Shown here: positions 1 through 9,129 of the stretch, in pieces
Numbering within the stretch: position 1 is the first letter of the stretch
Layout of the letters: every line of letters begins with the position of its first letter
NCBI GenBank assembly: GCA_022708385.1
Contig: JAKIYU010000001.1
Coordinates: 1 to 34,410, forward strand
Direction: 5' to 3'
Length of the DNA: 34,410 nt
Source: Bacteroidota bacterium
GTDB taxonomy: Bacteria > Bacteroidota > Bacteroidia > Bacteroidales > PXBB01
Program-made: the position numbers and the translations under genes
The notes under the pieces: model-generated
The model's database searches: none
The model's input: the letters and a program-made list of their open reading frames with translations, nothing else
What the model was told of the DNA's origin: nothing

Positions 1-427
1 AATAGGCTTTGTTGATTTTATTAATCCCGCCTATTTTATTTAATGGTAAACGTACTACGCGCGACTGGTCGGCAATAGCTTGAAGTATGGATTGACGAAT
101 CCACCAAACGGCATAGGAAATAAATTTGAATCCTCTCTTTTCATCAAAGCGCTGAGCCGCTTTCATAAGGCCTAGGTTGCCTTCGTTTATAAGGTCGGGT
201 AAACTCAATCCTTGATTTTGGTATTGTTTTGATACAGAAATCACAAAACGCAGATTCGACTTAGTAAGCAGTTCTATAGCAGCGGCATCCCCTTCTTTTA
301 TCCTTCTGGCCAGCATAACCTCCTCCTCGGGAGTAATCATCTCAATCTTGCTTATTTCCTGTAAGTACTTGTCGAGGGAGGCTGTTTCCCTGCTTGTTAC
401 TTGCTTGGAAATTTTTAACTGTCTCAT
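1..427 (-). CDS. rpoD: Primary RNA polymerase sigma factor (RpoD/SigA), N-terminal part, truncated by window edge
   Basis: Only the first 142 codons are in the window; the frame runs open off the left edge. The protein begins MRQLKISKQVTSRETASLDK and contains the region 1.2 signature TPEEEVMLARRIKEGD, followed by region 2 with RFVISVSKQYQNQGLSLPDL and RGFKFISYAVWWIRQSI, the core-binding and -10-melting helix of group 1 sigma-70 factors. The short N-terminus without the long region 1.1 of proteobacterial RpoD is usual in Bacteroidota, where this factor recognises TAnnTTTG promoters. It is transcribed divergently from the M16-like gene at 586. The ATG at 427-425 is the only plausible start, since it sits directly before region 1.2. 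Identity is very sure; the missing C-terminal part (regions 3 and 4) cannot be judged. Confidence 0.96.
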   Translation of the reverse strand, partial: MRQLKISKQVTSRETASLDKYLQEISKIEMITPEEEVMLARRIKEGDAAAIELLTKSNLRFVISVSKQYQNQGLSLPDLINEGNLGLMKAAQRFDEKRGFKFISYAVWWIRQSILQAIADQSRVVRLPLNKIGGINKINKAY

Positions 428-585
428 TTTTTTAAAGATTAAGTATGCTAAAAGACGAAACTGTTAAATAATAGTTGCTTAATGTCAATATATACTATAG
501 AAATTTATATGTAAGACACCAACATTATGCAAACTTTTTGTAATTTCGTTGAAAGCATTAAACCATTCAATAATTCACTTGACAA

Positions 586-1851
586 ATGGAATTCAGAAAG
601 CACCAGCCCCCAATCAAACCAATAGATAAGGTGGTATTACCCGTACCGGAAGAAATGATGTTGGGAAAAATCCCTGTATATATTTTTCCTTCGGATAACA
701 ACATACTCAGGCTGAAAATTTTTTTTAAAGCGGGCACGTGGTATCAGAAAAAACCCTTGCAGGCATTTTTTACAAATAAGATGTTATGCGAAGGAACCGT
801 TAACTTTAGTTCGGAAAAGATTGCCGAACATATTGATTTTTATGGCGCAAAATTAAACTTTGCAGTTGATGATGACTGGGCTACTGTAACCTTGCTTGTG
901 TCGCTTAAAAATTTCGGACAGGTGCTTCCCGTATTGGCAGAGATGATTTTTCAACCGGTGTTCCCCGAAAAAGAATTTAAAGTTCAAAAAGATATTACAT
1001 TTCAGAATTTTATAATTAACAACGAAAAAGTGGCCACACTTGCCCGGAATTATTTTCTTGAAACGCTCTATGGCAATTCAAATTATTATGGCTACAGAAC
1101 TAAAAATGAGGATTTTAAAAATATCGAAACAGAGACACTAAGCGCTTTCCATAAGCAACATTACCTACCGGAAAATGCCATGATAATTTTAACAGGGAAG
1201 TTGGGTACATCAGAAATAAATTTGCTGCAGAAATATTTTCTTGTAGAAAGTACAACCAAAACCCAAACAACTTCCTTTACGCTCCTGTTTAAATCTGGAG
1301 ATAACAGAAAAATATACATACCAAAAAAAGATGCTCTTCAGGCTGCTATAAGGATAGGCAAAGTATTGTTTAACAGGACACATCCCGACGATATGGGTTT
1401 CAGATTTTTGAACGTAGTTCTTGGCGGGTACTTTGGGTCGCGGCTGATGAGTAATATAAGGGAGGATAAAGGCTATACCTATGGCATTTATTCTAGTCTG
1501 GTCTCAATGCAGCAATCAGGATATTTTTCTGTGTTTGCCGAAGTCGGTGCTCCCGTTTTCAAAAAAGCAACACATGAAATATATAACGAAATAAAAAGGT
1601 TGCAGGATGAAAAGATTGGTGAAGATGAGCTTGAAACTGTAAGGAGTTATATTTTAGGAAACTTTTTAAGAAATATTGATGGCCCTCTTAATTTCTCAGG
1701 AATATTTGAAAATGCGCTTTTATATGGCTATGATGTTAACTATTTTAATGAATATTTAAAAACTGTAAAAACGATGAACGCCAACACGCTGCTTGGCTTG
1801 GCACAGAAATATTTGGATGCCGAAAGCATGTATGAGGTTGTGGTAGGCTAA
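586..1851 (+). CDS. M16 (insulinase-like) family protein lacking the zinc site
   Basis: A 421-residue protein of the size of one M16 peptidase unit (two roughly 200-residue alpha/beta halves). Around residues 59-71 the text QAFFTNKMLCEGT lines up with the family's zinc signature region (AHFLEHMLFKGT type), but the H-x-x-E-H ligands are replaced by F61-F-T-N64-K65, so it should not hydrolyse peptides. The second half keeps the substrate-side R/Y feature, GYFGSRLMSNIREDKGYTYG. In this family non-catalytic subunits usually pair with an active partner (mitochondrial MPP alpha/beta type), often encoded next door; here the neighbours are rpoD and a surface protein, so any partner lies elsewhere. 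No signal peptide is visible, suggesting a cytoplasmic protein. Start ATG at 586 has no competing in-frame upstream ATG that I can see. Confidence 0.85.
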   Translation: MEFRKHQPPIKPIDKVVLPVPEEMMLGKIPVYIFPSDNNILRLKIFFKAGTWYQKKPLQAFFTNKMLCEGTVNFSSEKIAEHIDFYGAKLNFAVDDDWATVTLLVSLKNFGQVLPVLAEMIFQPVFPEKEFKVQKDITFQNFIINNEKVATLARNYFLETLYGNSNYYGYRTKNEDFKNIETETLSAFHKQHYLPENAMIILTGKLGTSEINLLQKYFLVESTTKTQTTSFTLLFKSGDNRKIYIPKKDALQAAIRIGKVLFNRTHPDDMGFRFLNVVLGGYFGSRLMSNIREDKGYTYGIYSSLVSMQQSGYFSVFAEVGAPVFKKATHEIYNEIKRLQDEKIGEDELETVRSYILGNFLRNIDGPLNFSGIFENALLYGYDVNYFNEYLKTVKTMNANTLLGLAQKYLDAESMYEVVVG

Positions 1852-1857
1852 ATATGT

Positions 1858-1888
1858 TTTGTTGTATGAAACTTTTTTCATAATTTTG
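1858..1888 (+). promoter_or_regulatory. Bacteroidota-type promoter for the type-B T9SS surface protein gene
   Basis: A -33 like TTTG (1858-1861, part of TTTTG) lies 19 nt before a perfect TAnnTTTG -7 box, TAATTTTG at 1881-1888. The start codon is about 75 nt downstream. The spacer and the -7 box also contain a 7-bp inverted repeat, TATGAAA (1865-1871) and TTTCATA (1876-1882), which might be a weak terminator for the preceding gene or an operator. Confidence 0.6.
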
Positions 1889-1964
1889 TGTTATAATATC
1901 GTAAACAATTTGTTAAGCAACGGCCTGTTATTAATACGTCTCGTACTGGTTCAATGTCATAAAA

Positions 1965-4900
1965 ATGAAATTTAATCACATCAAATATTCACTTGTAATT
2001 TTCATACTCCTTATTAGCAGCATCGCAGCTGAAGCCTCACATTACATGGGAGGTGAAATTACCTGGGAGTGTCTTACAAACGGACAGTATAAATTTACCA
2101 TGCGGGTTTACAGGGAATGTAATGGTATTCAATTCAACGCAAGTGAACTGATTACGGTTTATAATCATCCCACAGTTTCAAGTATTCAAATGACAAGGAT
2201 TTCGCAGATAGATATATCTCCGCAGTGCAATGCCATTGGCCCTCATATTACCTGTGCCAATGCACCACAGCCTAATATGGGCGCAATAGAAGAGCAAATT
2301 TATGTGTCTGCTCCTATCACTTTGGCTGGGGTACCCCCTGCACAGGGATGGATTTTTGCCTGGGGTTCCTGTTGCAGAAACCCTTCTACAAGTATTACAA
2401 ATGCTGCCAGCCAAGACTGGTTATTGAGAGCTATCATGTACAGTTATACACCTCCGGGCTCAACAACACCCAATAATGCCAACCCTTGTTTCGACAATTC
2501 TCCCATTTTTGCCGAACGCCCTTCAACCGTTATTTGCACGGGTTATCCCTTTACTTATAATCACAATGCATCCGACAAAGAACTCGATTCGCTGGCTTAT
2601 ACATGGGCTCCGCCCTTAACCGATTTAAATACACCTGTAAATACATGGGCAGCCGGCTATTCTTACAACAGCCCTTTGCCTGGAACTATACATAACCCCA
2701 ACAATGTGCCAGCTACTGTAAATCCCTATACAGGGGAAATATCTTTTACTTCCTATACCCAAGGGGCTTTTCAAACGGTAGTAAAGGTTACAGCCTATAA
2801 ATGCGGGCAAAAAGTAGCTGAGATATTCAGGGAAATGCAAATAGTATTATTGGCGTGCGGCAATAACAATCCCCCTGTCGTAACTGCCCCATTTCAAGAC
2901 CCTATTACCTTGCAATATACATCTTATATTGATACTGTTTATGCCGGGGCTCTTGTAACTTTTCCAATGTCGGGAACCGACTTTGAATACCTGCCCAATG
3001 GGCAGCCGCAAACAATGACTATTAAAGCATCAGGAACGCAATTTGGAACCAATTTTTCAAGCACTACTTCGGGCTGTCTTAACCCACCCTGTGCCGTGCT
3101 TACACCACCTCCTCCTATAGCAGGGCAGTTCGGTGTGCAAACAAACTTCTCGTGGCAAACTACCTGCGACCACCTGGTAGGCATTATGGGTTGTGGAAAC
3201 ACATCTAATGTTTACAACTTTCTTATAAAGGTGCAGGACGATTTTTGCCCGGCACCTGCCATAAATATCAGAACCATTACTATTGTGGTTCTGGCACCTC
3301 CTGTGCTTGATGCACCCAAACTACGCTGTGCGTCGGTTCAACCCAATGGTGATGTAACTTTAAGCTGGATCCCCCCTGTTGATAATTTCAACAGCTTTAA
3401 CAGCTACCTTGTTTACTCAGCTGCCAGTGCCGCGGGACCTTATACTTTGGTGGATACAGTACACAATATAGCAACTACTTCTTATACTCATACCGGTGCA
3501 AATGCACAAACTGCCAGTGTATTTTATTATATAAAAACACTGTCGGGATGCGGCGGCGCACCTTTTGTTTTATCCACATCATCTGATACTTTACAAACTA
3601 TACTTCTCTCAGCCACCAATTCAGGTAGTGGTGCTGCCCTGCTCGATTGGAATGCGGTACATAATCCTTTGCTGCCCACATCACACACATGGTATCACAT
3701 ATATAGGGAATATCCTCCGGGAACATGGGAATTGATTGATTCTACACAGGCGCTAAACTATACCGAGAACATAACTCTTTGCAATGCCGATATAAACTAC
3801 AGGGTGGAAATAGCCGATTCTTCGGGATGTGTTTGCGTGTCGTCTATTGATGGTGACCTTTTTCAGGACCTTACAGCCCCTGCCGAACCTGTGCTGGATT
3901 CGGTAAGTCTCGACCTGAGCAGTGGCAAGGCAGTCCTCGGCTGGACAGCTTCAACATCGCCCGATGCCGACGGCTATGTGGTGTATATTTATTCAGGAGG
4001 TATTTGGAATCCTATTGATACAATATATGGCGTAAATAACACATTTTACACTTATGCAAATTCCAATGCAGCCTCAGGCTCTGAATCTTATACCATTGCA
4101 GCTTTCGACAGTTGCATGAATATAAGTCCTATGGTGGATGAGCAGCACACCCTGTTCTTATCTGCACAACAGGATGTTTGTGCAGGGACTATCACGCTGA
4201 GCTGGAATCCCTACATCAATATGACACCCGCCTTAACAGGTTACCAGATATTGGTAAGCGAAAACAACGGCCCCTTAACACTGTTAAGCACCAATGCAGC
4301 AGGCGCAACAACTTATACCCATAGCAACCTGAATGCTTCATCAACTTATTGTTATCTCATCATGGCCTATAACGATGATGGTAAAACCTCCACTTCGAAC
4401 AAAGTGTGTATTGAAGCCATAGAACCTGAACAGCCGGAATTTGTTTACCTGAAATCGGCTACAGTTGTAAATAATTCTTATGTAGATGTGGCATTTTATG
4501 CGGATACATCGGCCTACATTTCTGCGTATAAGATACTCAGAGCCGACAATGCTTCCGGCCCTTATACACAGTTGACTGTTGTGCCCGGATCTAACCAGCC
4601 TGAACTAACCTATTCCGACCATTCGGCTATTGTTACTTACAGCAGTTATTACTACAAAGTGGTCGTGGTGGATACCTGCGGAAATGAAGCCCTGACCTCC
4701 AATATCGGGCGCACTATATTACTGATTGGCGAAAGCCAGGGCGACATGACCAACGAGCTTAGCTGGAACGATTATGAAGCCTGGTCGGGGAACGTGGAAT
4801 CTTATACCATTTACCGTAAAAACGGGTCTAATTTCCAACCGCTGATTAACATACCTTTCGGTACCAACAGCTATGTTGATAATGTGTCGAATTTTACCAC

Positions 4901-5279
4901 CACCGACGGGAAGTTTACCTATTATGTGGTGGCCAACGAAGCGCCCGGCAACATATACAATTTCATGGAAACCAGCACCTCCAACCACACCACGGTGAAA
5001 CAGGTATCCAAGATTTTTATTCCCAATGCCTTTGTGCCCAAGGGCTATAACACTGTTTTCAGGCCTTTTGGTGTTTTTGTGGACAACACCGACTATAGTT
5101 TTATCATCTTTAGCCGCTGGGGGCAGATTATCTTTGAAACCCAGGACCCCAACGAAGGCTGGGATGGAACTTACGAGGGCGAAGATGTGCCTTTTGGTGT
5201 TTATACTTACCTTATCCAGTTCCGTAACCCCGACGGCGTGCTGATACAGAAAAGAGGCACAGTGTCTTTGTTGAGGTAA
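1965..5279 (+). CDS. Large surface protein with fibronectin-III-like repeats and T9SS type B sorting domain
   Basis: A 1104-residue exported protein. The N-terminus MKFNHIKYSLVIFILLISS followed by AAEASHYMGGEITW is a clear Sec signal peptide and the start of a common Bacteroidota surface-protein domain. The middle has at least five fibronectin-III-like units, each recognisable by strand text such as VTLSWIPPVDNFNSFNSYLV, AVLGWTASTSPDADGYVVY and ITLSWNPYINMTPALTGYQI. The last ~85 residues (IFIPNAFVPKGYN ... FSRWGQIIFE ... GWDGTYEGEDVPFGVYTY ... GTVSLLR) form the gliding-motility-associated C-terminal (type B) sorting domain that directs T9SS export and attachment at the cell surface. Likely an adhesin or extracellular structural protein; no enzymatic domain is seen. 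It converges on the type-A gene at 5285 with a 5-nt gap. A good Bacteroidota promoter lies upstream. Confidence 0.9.
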   Translation: MKFNHIKYSLVIFILLISSIAAEASHYMGGEITWECLTNGQYKFTMRVYRECNGIQFNASELITVYNHPTVSSIQMTRISQIDISPQCNAIGPHITCANAPQPNMGAIEEQIYVSAPITLAGVPPAQGWIFAWGSCCRNPSTSITNAASQDWLLRAIMYSYTPPGSTTPNNANPCFDNSPIFAERPSTVICTGYPFTYNHNASDKELDSLAYTWAPPLTDLNTPVNTWAAGYSYNSPLPGTIHNPNNVPATVNPYTGEISFTSYTQGAFQTVVKVTAYKCGQKVAEIFREMQIVLLACGNNNPPVVTAPFQDPITLQYTSYIDTVYAGALVTFPMSGTDFEYLPNGQPQTMTIKASGTQFGTNFSSTTSGCLNPPCAVLTPPPPIAGQFGVQTNFSWQTTCDHLVGIMGCGNTSNVYNFLIKVQDDFCPAPAINIRTITIVVLAPPVLDAPKLRCASVQPNGDVTLSWIPPVDNFNSFNSYLVYSAASAAGPYTLVDTVHNIATTSYTHTGANAQTASVFYYIKTLSGCGGAPFVLSTSSDTLQTILLSATNSGSGAALLDWNAVHNPLLPTSHTWYHIYREYPPGTWELIDSTQALNYTENITLCNADINYRVEIADSSGCVCVSSIDGDLFQDLTAPAEPVLDSVSLDLSSGKAVLGWTASTSPDADGYVVYIYSGGIWNPIDTIYGVNNTFYTYANSNAASGSESYTIAAFDSCMNISPMVDEQHTLFLSAQQDVCAGTITLSWNPYINMTPALTGYQILVSENNGPLTLLSTNAAGATTYTHSNLNASSTYCYLIMAYNDDGKTSTSNKVCIEAIEPEQPEFVYLKSATVVNNSYVDVAFYADTSAYISAYKILRADNASGPYTQLTVVPGSNQPELTYSDHSAIVTYSSYYYKVVVVDTCGNEALTSNIGRTILLIGESQGDMTNELSWNDYEAWSGNVESYTIYRKNGSNFQPLINIPFGTNSYVDNVSNFTTTDGKFTYYVVANEAPGNIYNFMETSTSNHTTVKQVSKIFIPNAFVPKGYNTVFRPFGVFVDNTDYSFIIFSRWGQIIFETQDPNEGWDGTYEGEDVPFGVYTYLIQFRNPDGVLIQKRGTVSLLR

Positions 5280-5284
5280 GTGAT

Positions 5285-6910
5285 TTACAGCTTAACAAAT
5301 TTTCTTGTCCATCTTTGCTGCTGCGTTTCAACGCATATATAATACATTCCCGGAGCGAAAAGGGCAGCGTTTATTTTTATTTTGTTATTGCTCTTGTCCA
5401 GTTTGATGGGGATTTCATAAACTAAAGCTCCACAGAAATTGTAAATATTTATTTTTCCTGATTGAAAGTTTTCTGTGGTAGAAAAATTAACTTCAAAAAC
5501 ATCATTTACCGGATTTGGATACAGTTCAAAATAAGAATTTTTGTTTTCTTGTGTGGGTTTTAAACCGACACCGGTTTCCTGGAGGCGCATGAAAATTAAA
5601 TCATAATTTCCATTACTTGAATATAAGCTATCACCAATTTGCACTTCTGATTCATACATTAAGCCACAAAGTAATGAACCATCTGGCAGAACATTAACTT
5701 CAATAGTGTTAACTTCATTATTTGAAAGTGTTTCTTTTGAATTTAGAACTTCTGTCCAATAATAAATACCTTCTTTACTGAATTTTGAAATAAAGAAAGA
5801 ATATTTACTTGAGTCGGATGTGTAAAACAGGTTGTTTCCTAATCGAAATTTATATTTAAAAAGTCCATAAACAAAAACATTGTTATTATCTGTTGTGCTT
5901 TTAATTTCAGAAAAATTCGAATTACACATATTTAATTGAGGAATAACAGGATGAGGACATTCTTTGAACCCTTTAAATTTATGAGTCCATTCAATTTCGA
6001 AGTCACTGTTCATCTTAATTAAGTGTAAATTATTACTTGTTATGCTATCATTTTGATTTACCGTAAATAATGTGTCATTACCCAATATTGAAGTATAAAT
6101 ATTATTATCGTTGCTAATATGAATAGCGTCATAATCAAGAGAAAAATCCTTCACATGAAGCATCAAGGTATAATCGTTATCGTATTTAATAAGTCTTTTG
6201 GTATATGGAGATGGTGCGGTGGTATAATGATAGAAGTTTCCTGATTGATCTGTTTTGAAATTTATTAATACTGTCGTTTCAAGAGAGCGAAAAAAATCAG
6301 TTAATTGTCCTGAACTGTCAAGTTCTAGGACATAATATTTCCTATGAAATCCACTTTGTCTAATCGTATCATTATTTGGTAATACAATGTATGAGTAGAG
6401 ATTAAGAGCAAGATAAAGTTCCTCATTTTTTATGTCTAATGCAATATATTGGTTAGGATCTGTTCCGAAATCAGGTTGTGCAGTAATATATTCTTTACAC
6501 CATTGTATATTTCCCGAATAATTTATCTTAGCAAGTTTGTTTTTTAAACCCCAAGTGCCATGAGGCATTGAATGTGAAAAAATATAAATATCATTATTTG
6601 TGGTTGTTCTTAAAAATTGAGGTTTAAAATCTAATGAACTGTCAGGTTTTGACAACCAAATTAAATTACCATTTTGAGAAAATTTGGCAACAAAAGAACC
6701 ATTAACATAAAAAGTATCAATAAATACTCCTTTCAAATATCCTGCAATAATAATGTTCCCTTCGTTGTCAATTTGAATACAATCTTTTCCAAACCAGTCA
6801 TTTTCGGTGCCTCCGTAGTTTTTTATCCAAATAGGTTCTAAATTCTGTGAGTAGAGGGAGCTACATGTTAATATGAATATACAAATGGAATTATATAAAA
6901 GTGTTTTCAT
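5285..6910 (-). CDS. T9SS type A sorting domain protein with beta-propeller-like repeats (paralogue 1)
   Basis: A 541-residue exported protein: a signal peptide (MKTLLYNSICIFILTCSSLY, cleaved near SQN), a body with repeated phrases of the form IDNEGNIIIAGYLKG, FSQNGNLIWLSK and FSKEGIYYWTEV that resemble SBBP/NHL-type beta-propeller blades, and a C-terminal type A sorting domain starting at YFELYPNPVNDVFEVNF and ending GMYYICVE ... KFVKL. It is the paralogue of the gene at 6928-8532: both share the order signal peptide, blades, MRLQETGVGLKPTQENK linker, sorting domain. The 17-nt gap to that gene implies co-transcription. Function of the body is unknown; a surface or secreted role is inferred from the sorting signal. 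Confidence 0.88.
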   Translation of the reverse strand: MKTLLYNSICIFILTCSSLYSQNLEPIWIKNYGGTENDWFGKDCIQIDNEGNIIIAGYLKGVFIDTFYVNGSFVAKFSQNGNLIWLSKPDSSLDFKPQFLRTTTNNDIYIFSHSMPHGTWGLKNKLAKINYSGNIQWCKEYITAQPDFGTDPNQYIALDIKNEELYLALNLYSYIVLPNNDTIRQSGFHRKYYVLELDSSGQLTDFFRSLETTVLINFKTDQSGNFYHYTTAPSPYTKRLIKYDNDYTLMLHVKDFSLDYDAIHISNDNNIYTSILGNDTLFTVNQNDSITSNNLHLIKMNSDFEIEWTHKFKGFKECPHPVIPQLNMCNSNFSEIKSTTDNNNVFVYGLFKYKFRLGNNLFYTSDSSKYSFFISKFSKEGIYYWTEVLNSKETLSNNEVNTIEVNVLPDGSLLCGLMYESEVQIGDSLYSSNGNYDLIFMRLQETGVGLKPTQENKNSYFELYPNPVNDVFEVNFSTTENFQSGKINIYNFCGALVYEIPIKLDKSNNKIKINAALFAPGMYYICVETQQQRWTRKFVKL

Positions 6911-6927
6911 GCGTGCTGTGTTTTAAT

Positions 6928-8532
6928 TTAATAAACAATAAGTTTTTTGATATTTGACTGATTATTAGCTTGTACCTTAACAAAATACAAACCAGTATTA
7001 AGTTTTGATATGTCAAGAATTATGGTTTGATTAGAGTTTTTATAATTTTCTTTTAATACACACCGACCTGTTATATCGAATATTTGTATTGTAAATTCTT
7101 TATTATTTTCTAAGTTAATATTAATTAAAACACTGTTATGTGCCGGATTGGGATACACCTCAAAATAAAAAGTCTTGTTTTCTTGTGTGGGTTTTAAACC
7201 GACACCGGTTTCCTGGAGGCGCATGAGTAAAGAACGAACAGTTCCGTTGCACATATAAAGACTATCACAAATCTGAACTTCTGATTTGAAGACTAAAAAA
7301 CAAATTAATGAACCATCATCTGAAATTTTTAAATCAAATGATGAATAATTTAAAATGTCAACATCTTCATAAGATTCAAATATCTCTGTCCAAAAATAAT
7401 TTCCTTGGTTATCAAATTTACTGATAAAAAAAGATATTTTACTTGAATCTGGTGTGTAAAAACTACTCCCCTCAATAGAAAATTTATATTTAAAAACACC
7501 ATAAACATAAATGTCATTGTAATTAGAAATAATTTTAACTTTCCCAAAATCAGTTAAACATCTTAAAATACTTGGAAGTTGGGGTAAAGGACATTCTCTG
7601 TATCCTTTAAACTTTTTTACCCATTCTTGTTCAAAAACATTATTATATTTGACAATAAATAAATTGTTATGTGTTATCGTATCATTGAAGCTAAATCCAA
7701 AAGATGTATCAGAACCTATTTTAGAAGCATAGACATTGTTTTCATTGTCTAATGAAAAGTTTTCATAATAATATTGAAAATCTTTAACATTCAACATTAA
7801 ATTATAATTATAGTTATATTTGATTAATCGTGATCCACCATTAGGTTTTGAGGTTAAAAAATAATTGTTGCTATTTTCATCAATTTGATAATCTTTTAAA
7901 ACGCTTTGTTCTATTGGAGTAAAATTTCCTGTTAATGCCCCATTTGTATCAAATTCAAGGATGTGATATTTGTTACTTGCATGAAGTGTATCACCAGATG
8001 GTAAAACAAGATATGCTATGTCTAAATACCAAGCAAGATAAATTTTTTCTAACCCACGAATTTCTAAACTCACCATTTCTGATTCATAAAAAAAACCTGA
8101 GTTTTTATATTTGAATGTTTTAACCCATTGTTTTTCTCCATTAGAATTTAGTTTTATCAGTGCAGTGGTAATAAAGTCCAGATTATAATCTATTCTTGAA
8201 AAAACATAAACATTATTATTAATATCAATTTCCAAAAATTTTGGGTCAAGATTTAAAGTTGAATCAGATTTTGTACACCAAATTAATTGACCATCAGGTG
8301 TAAATTTAGCAATAAAACCTCCATTAACACTAACAGTATCAATATAAGATGGAATACTGGCATAAGCTCCAACTATAATATTCCCATCTGAATCTATCTT
8401 TAAAAAATTTTGTTCTCCCCAGTTGCCTGTTATTTCATTCAAAGATTTAACCCAAATCCGTGATAAATTTTGTGCATAACTAAAATTGATGCTAACAAAT
8501 AAAGTAAAAAGAATATATATTATTTTTTTCAT
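6928..8532 (-). CDS. T9SS type A sorting domain protein with beta-propeller-like repeats (paralogue 2)
   Basis: A 534-residue exported protein with signal peptide MKKIIYILFTLFVSINFSYA, then blade-like phrases (IDSDGNIIVGAYA, FTPDGQLIWCTKSD, FDNQGNYFWTEI) and a C-terminal type A sorting domain (YFEVYPNPAHNSVLININ ... FDITGRCVL ... GLYFVKV ... KKLIVY). The body aligns along its whole length with the downstream gene (matching phrases such as LIWCTKSDSTLNLDPKFL against LIWLSKPDSSLDFKPQFL), but the sorting domain is closer to that of the truncated gene upstream (KKLIVY ending, FDI(T/S)GR). The linker before the sorting domain is identical to its paralogue at the DNA level over 52 nt. It lies in a three-gene row on the minus strand, 9 nt after the upstream gene. 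Confidence 0.88.
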   Translation of the reverse strand: MKKIIYILFTLFVSINFSYAQNLSRIWVKSLNEITGNWGEQNFLKIDSDGNIIVGAYASIPSYIDTVSVNGGFIAKFTPDGQLIWCTKSDSTLNLDPKFLEIDINNNVYVFSRIDYNLDFITTALIKLNSNGEKQWVKTFKYKNSGFFYESEMVSLEIRGLEKIYLAWYLDIAYLVLPSGDTLHASNKYHILEFDTNGALTGNFTPIEQSVLKDYQIDENSNNYFLTSKPNGGSRLIKYNYNYNLMLNVKDFQYYYENFSLDNENNVYASKIGSDTSFGFSFNDTITHNNLFIVKYNNVFEQEWVKKFKGYRECPLPQLPSILRCLTDFGKVKIISNYNDIYVYGVFKYKFSIEGSSFYTPDSSKISFFISKFDNQGNYFWTEIFESYEDVDILNYSSFDLKISDDGSLICFLVFKSEVQICDSLYMCNGTVRSLLMRLQETGVGLKPTQENKTFYFEVYPNPAHNSVLININLENNKEFTIQIFDITGRCVLKENYKNSNQTIILDISKLNTGLYFVKVQANNQSNIKKLIVY

Positions 8533-8541
8533 TTTTTATAA

Positions 8542-8943
8542 TTAATAAACAATAAGTTTTTTAACATTTGTTGCATTGAGAGATTGAATATTAACGAAAT
8601 ATAGCCCTGCTTTAAGTTCAGAAATATCCAAATTAAATCTGCATTGTTCAGGTATTATATCTTTTTTTTGAAGCACAATACGACCGGAAATGTCAAATAT
8701 TTGTAAATTAAAATTGTTACAAAATTCGGTATTAAAAGTGATTGCAATAGTATTTGCTGATGGATTTGGTGTTATATAAAAATCTAAATTATTTTCGTTT
8801 AATTTACTTATATTCATTGGAGAATAGTAAGCATAAATTGAATAAGCAAAATCTAAATCATCGAGTGGTGGATAAAAACCATAATTAGAAATATCATATA
8901 AATATCCTTTAACAGTAATATTTTGATTATCACACCCAACCAT
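8542..8943 (-). CDS. Short T9SS type A protein, probably a 5'-truncated remnant
   Basis: A 133-residue frame from ATG 8943. Its C-terminal half is a complete type A sorting domain (DFYITPNPSANTIAITFN ... LQIFDISGRIVLQKKD ... LKAGLYFVNI ... NVKKLIVY). The N-terminal half is short and there is no signal peptide, without which T9SS cargo cannot cross the inner membrane. The frame stays open upstream of the ATG to a TAA near 9027, and the extra text (KPKIYDTSTGFVWPDSF) reads like protein, yet has no ATG. The simplest view is that this is the 3' end of a larger T9SS gene that lost its 5' part; an alternative non-ATG start is possible but would still give no clear signal peptide. It heads the minus-strand row that continues at 8532. 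Confidence 0.6.
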   Translation of the reverse strand: MVGCDNQNITVKGYLYDISNYGFYPPLDDLDFAYSIYAYYSPMNISKLNENNLDFYITPNPSANTIAITFNTEFCNNFNLQIFDISGRIVLQKKDIIPEQCRFNLDISELKAGLYFVNIQSLNATNVKKLIVY

Positions 8944-9129
8944 AAAACTATCAGGCCAAACAAATCCTGTTGACGTGTCATAAATTTTTGGTTTTAATAA
9001 ACGTAAAGATAAAATAAAAAATTAAAAAAACAAATTATTTATTCAAAAAATCATTATAGAACTTATAAAAGAATATGTATATGTGAATTTATTTAAATTC
9101 GCATAAATTATATTTAAAAAATAAGAAGG

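Noticed and set aside
9001..9129. A separate small gene in the AT-rich gap before the TlpA-like gene
   Set aside because: Composition is nearly all A and T with stops in all frames except the short continuation of the truncated T9SS frame.
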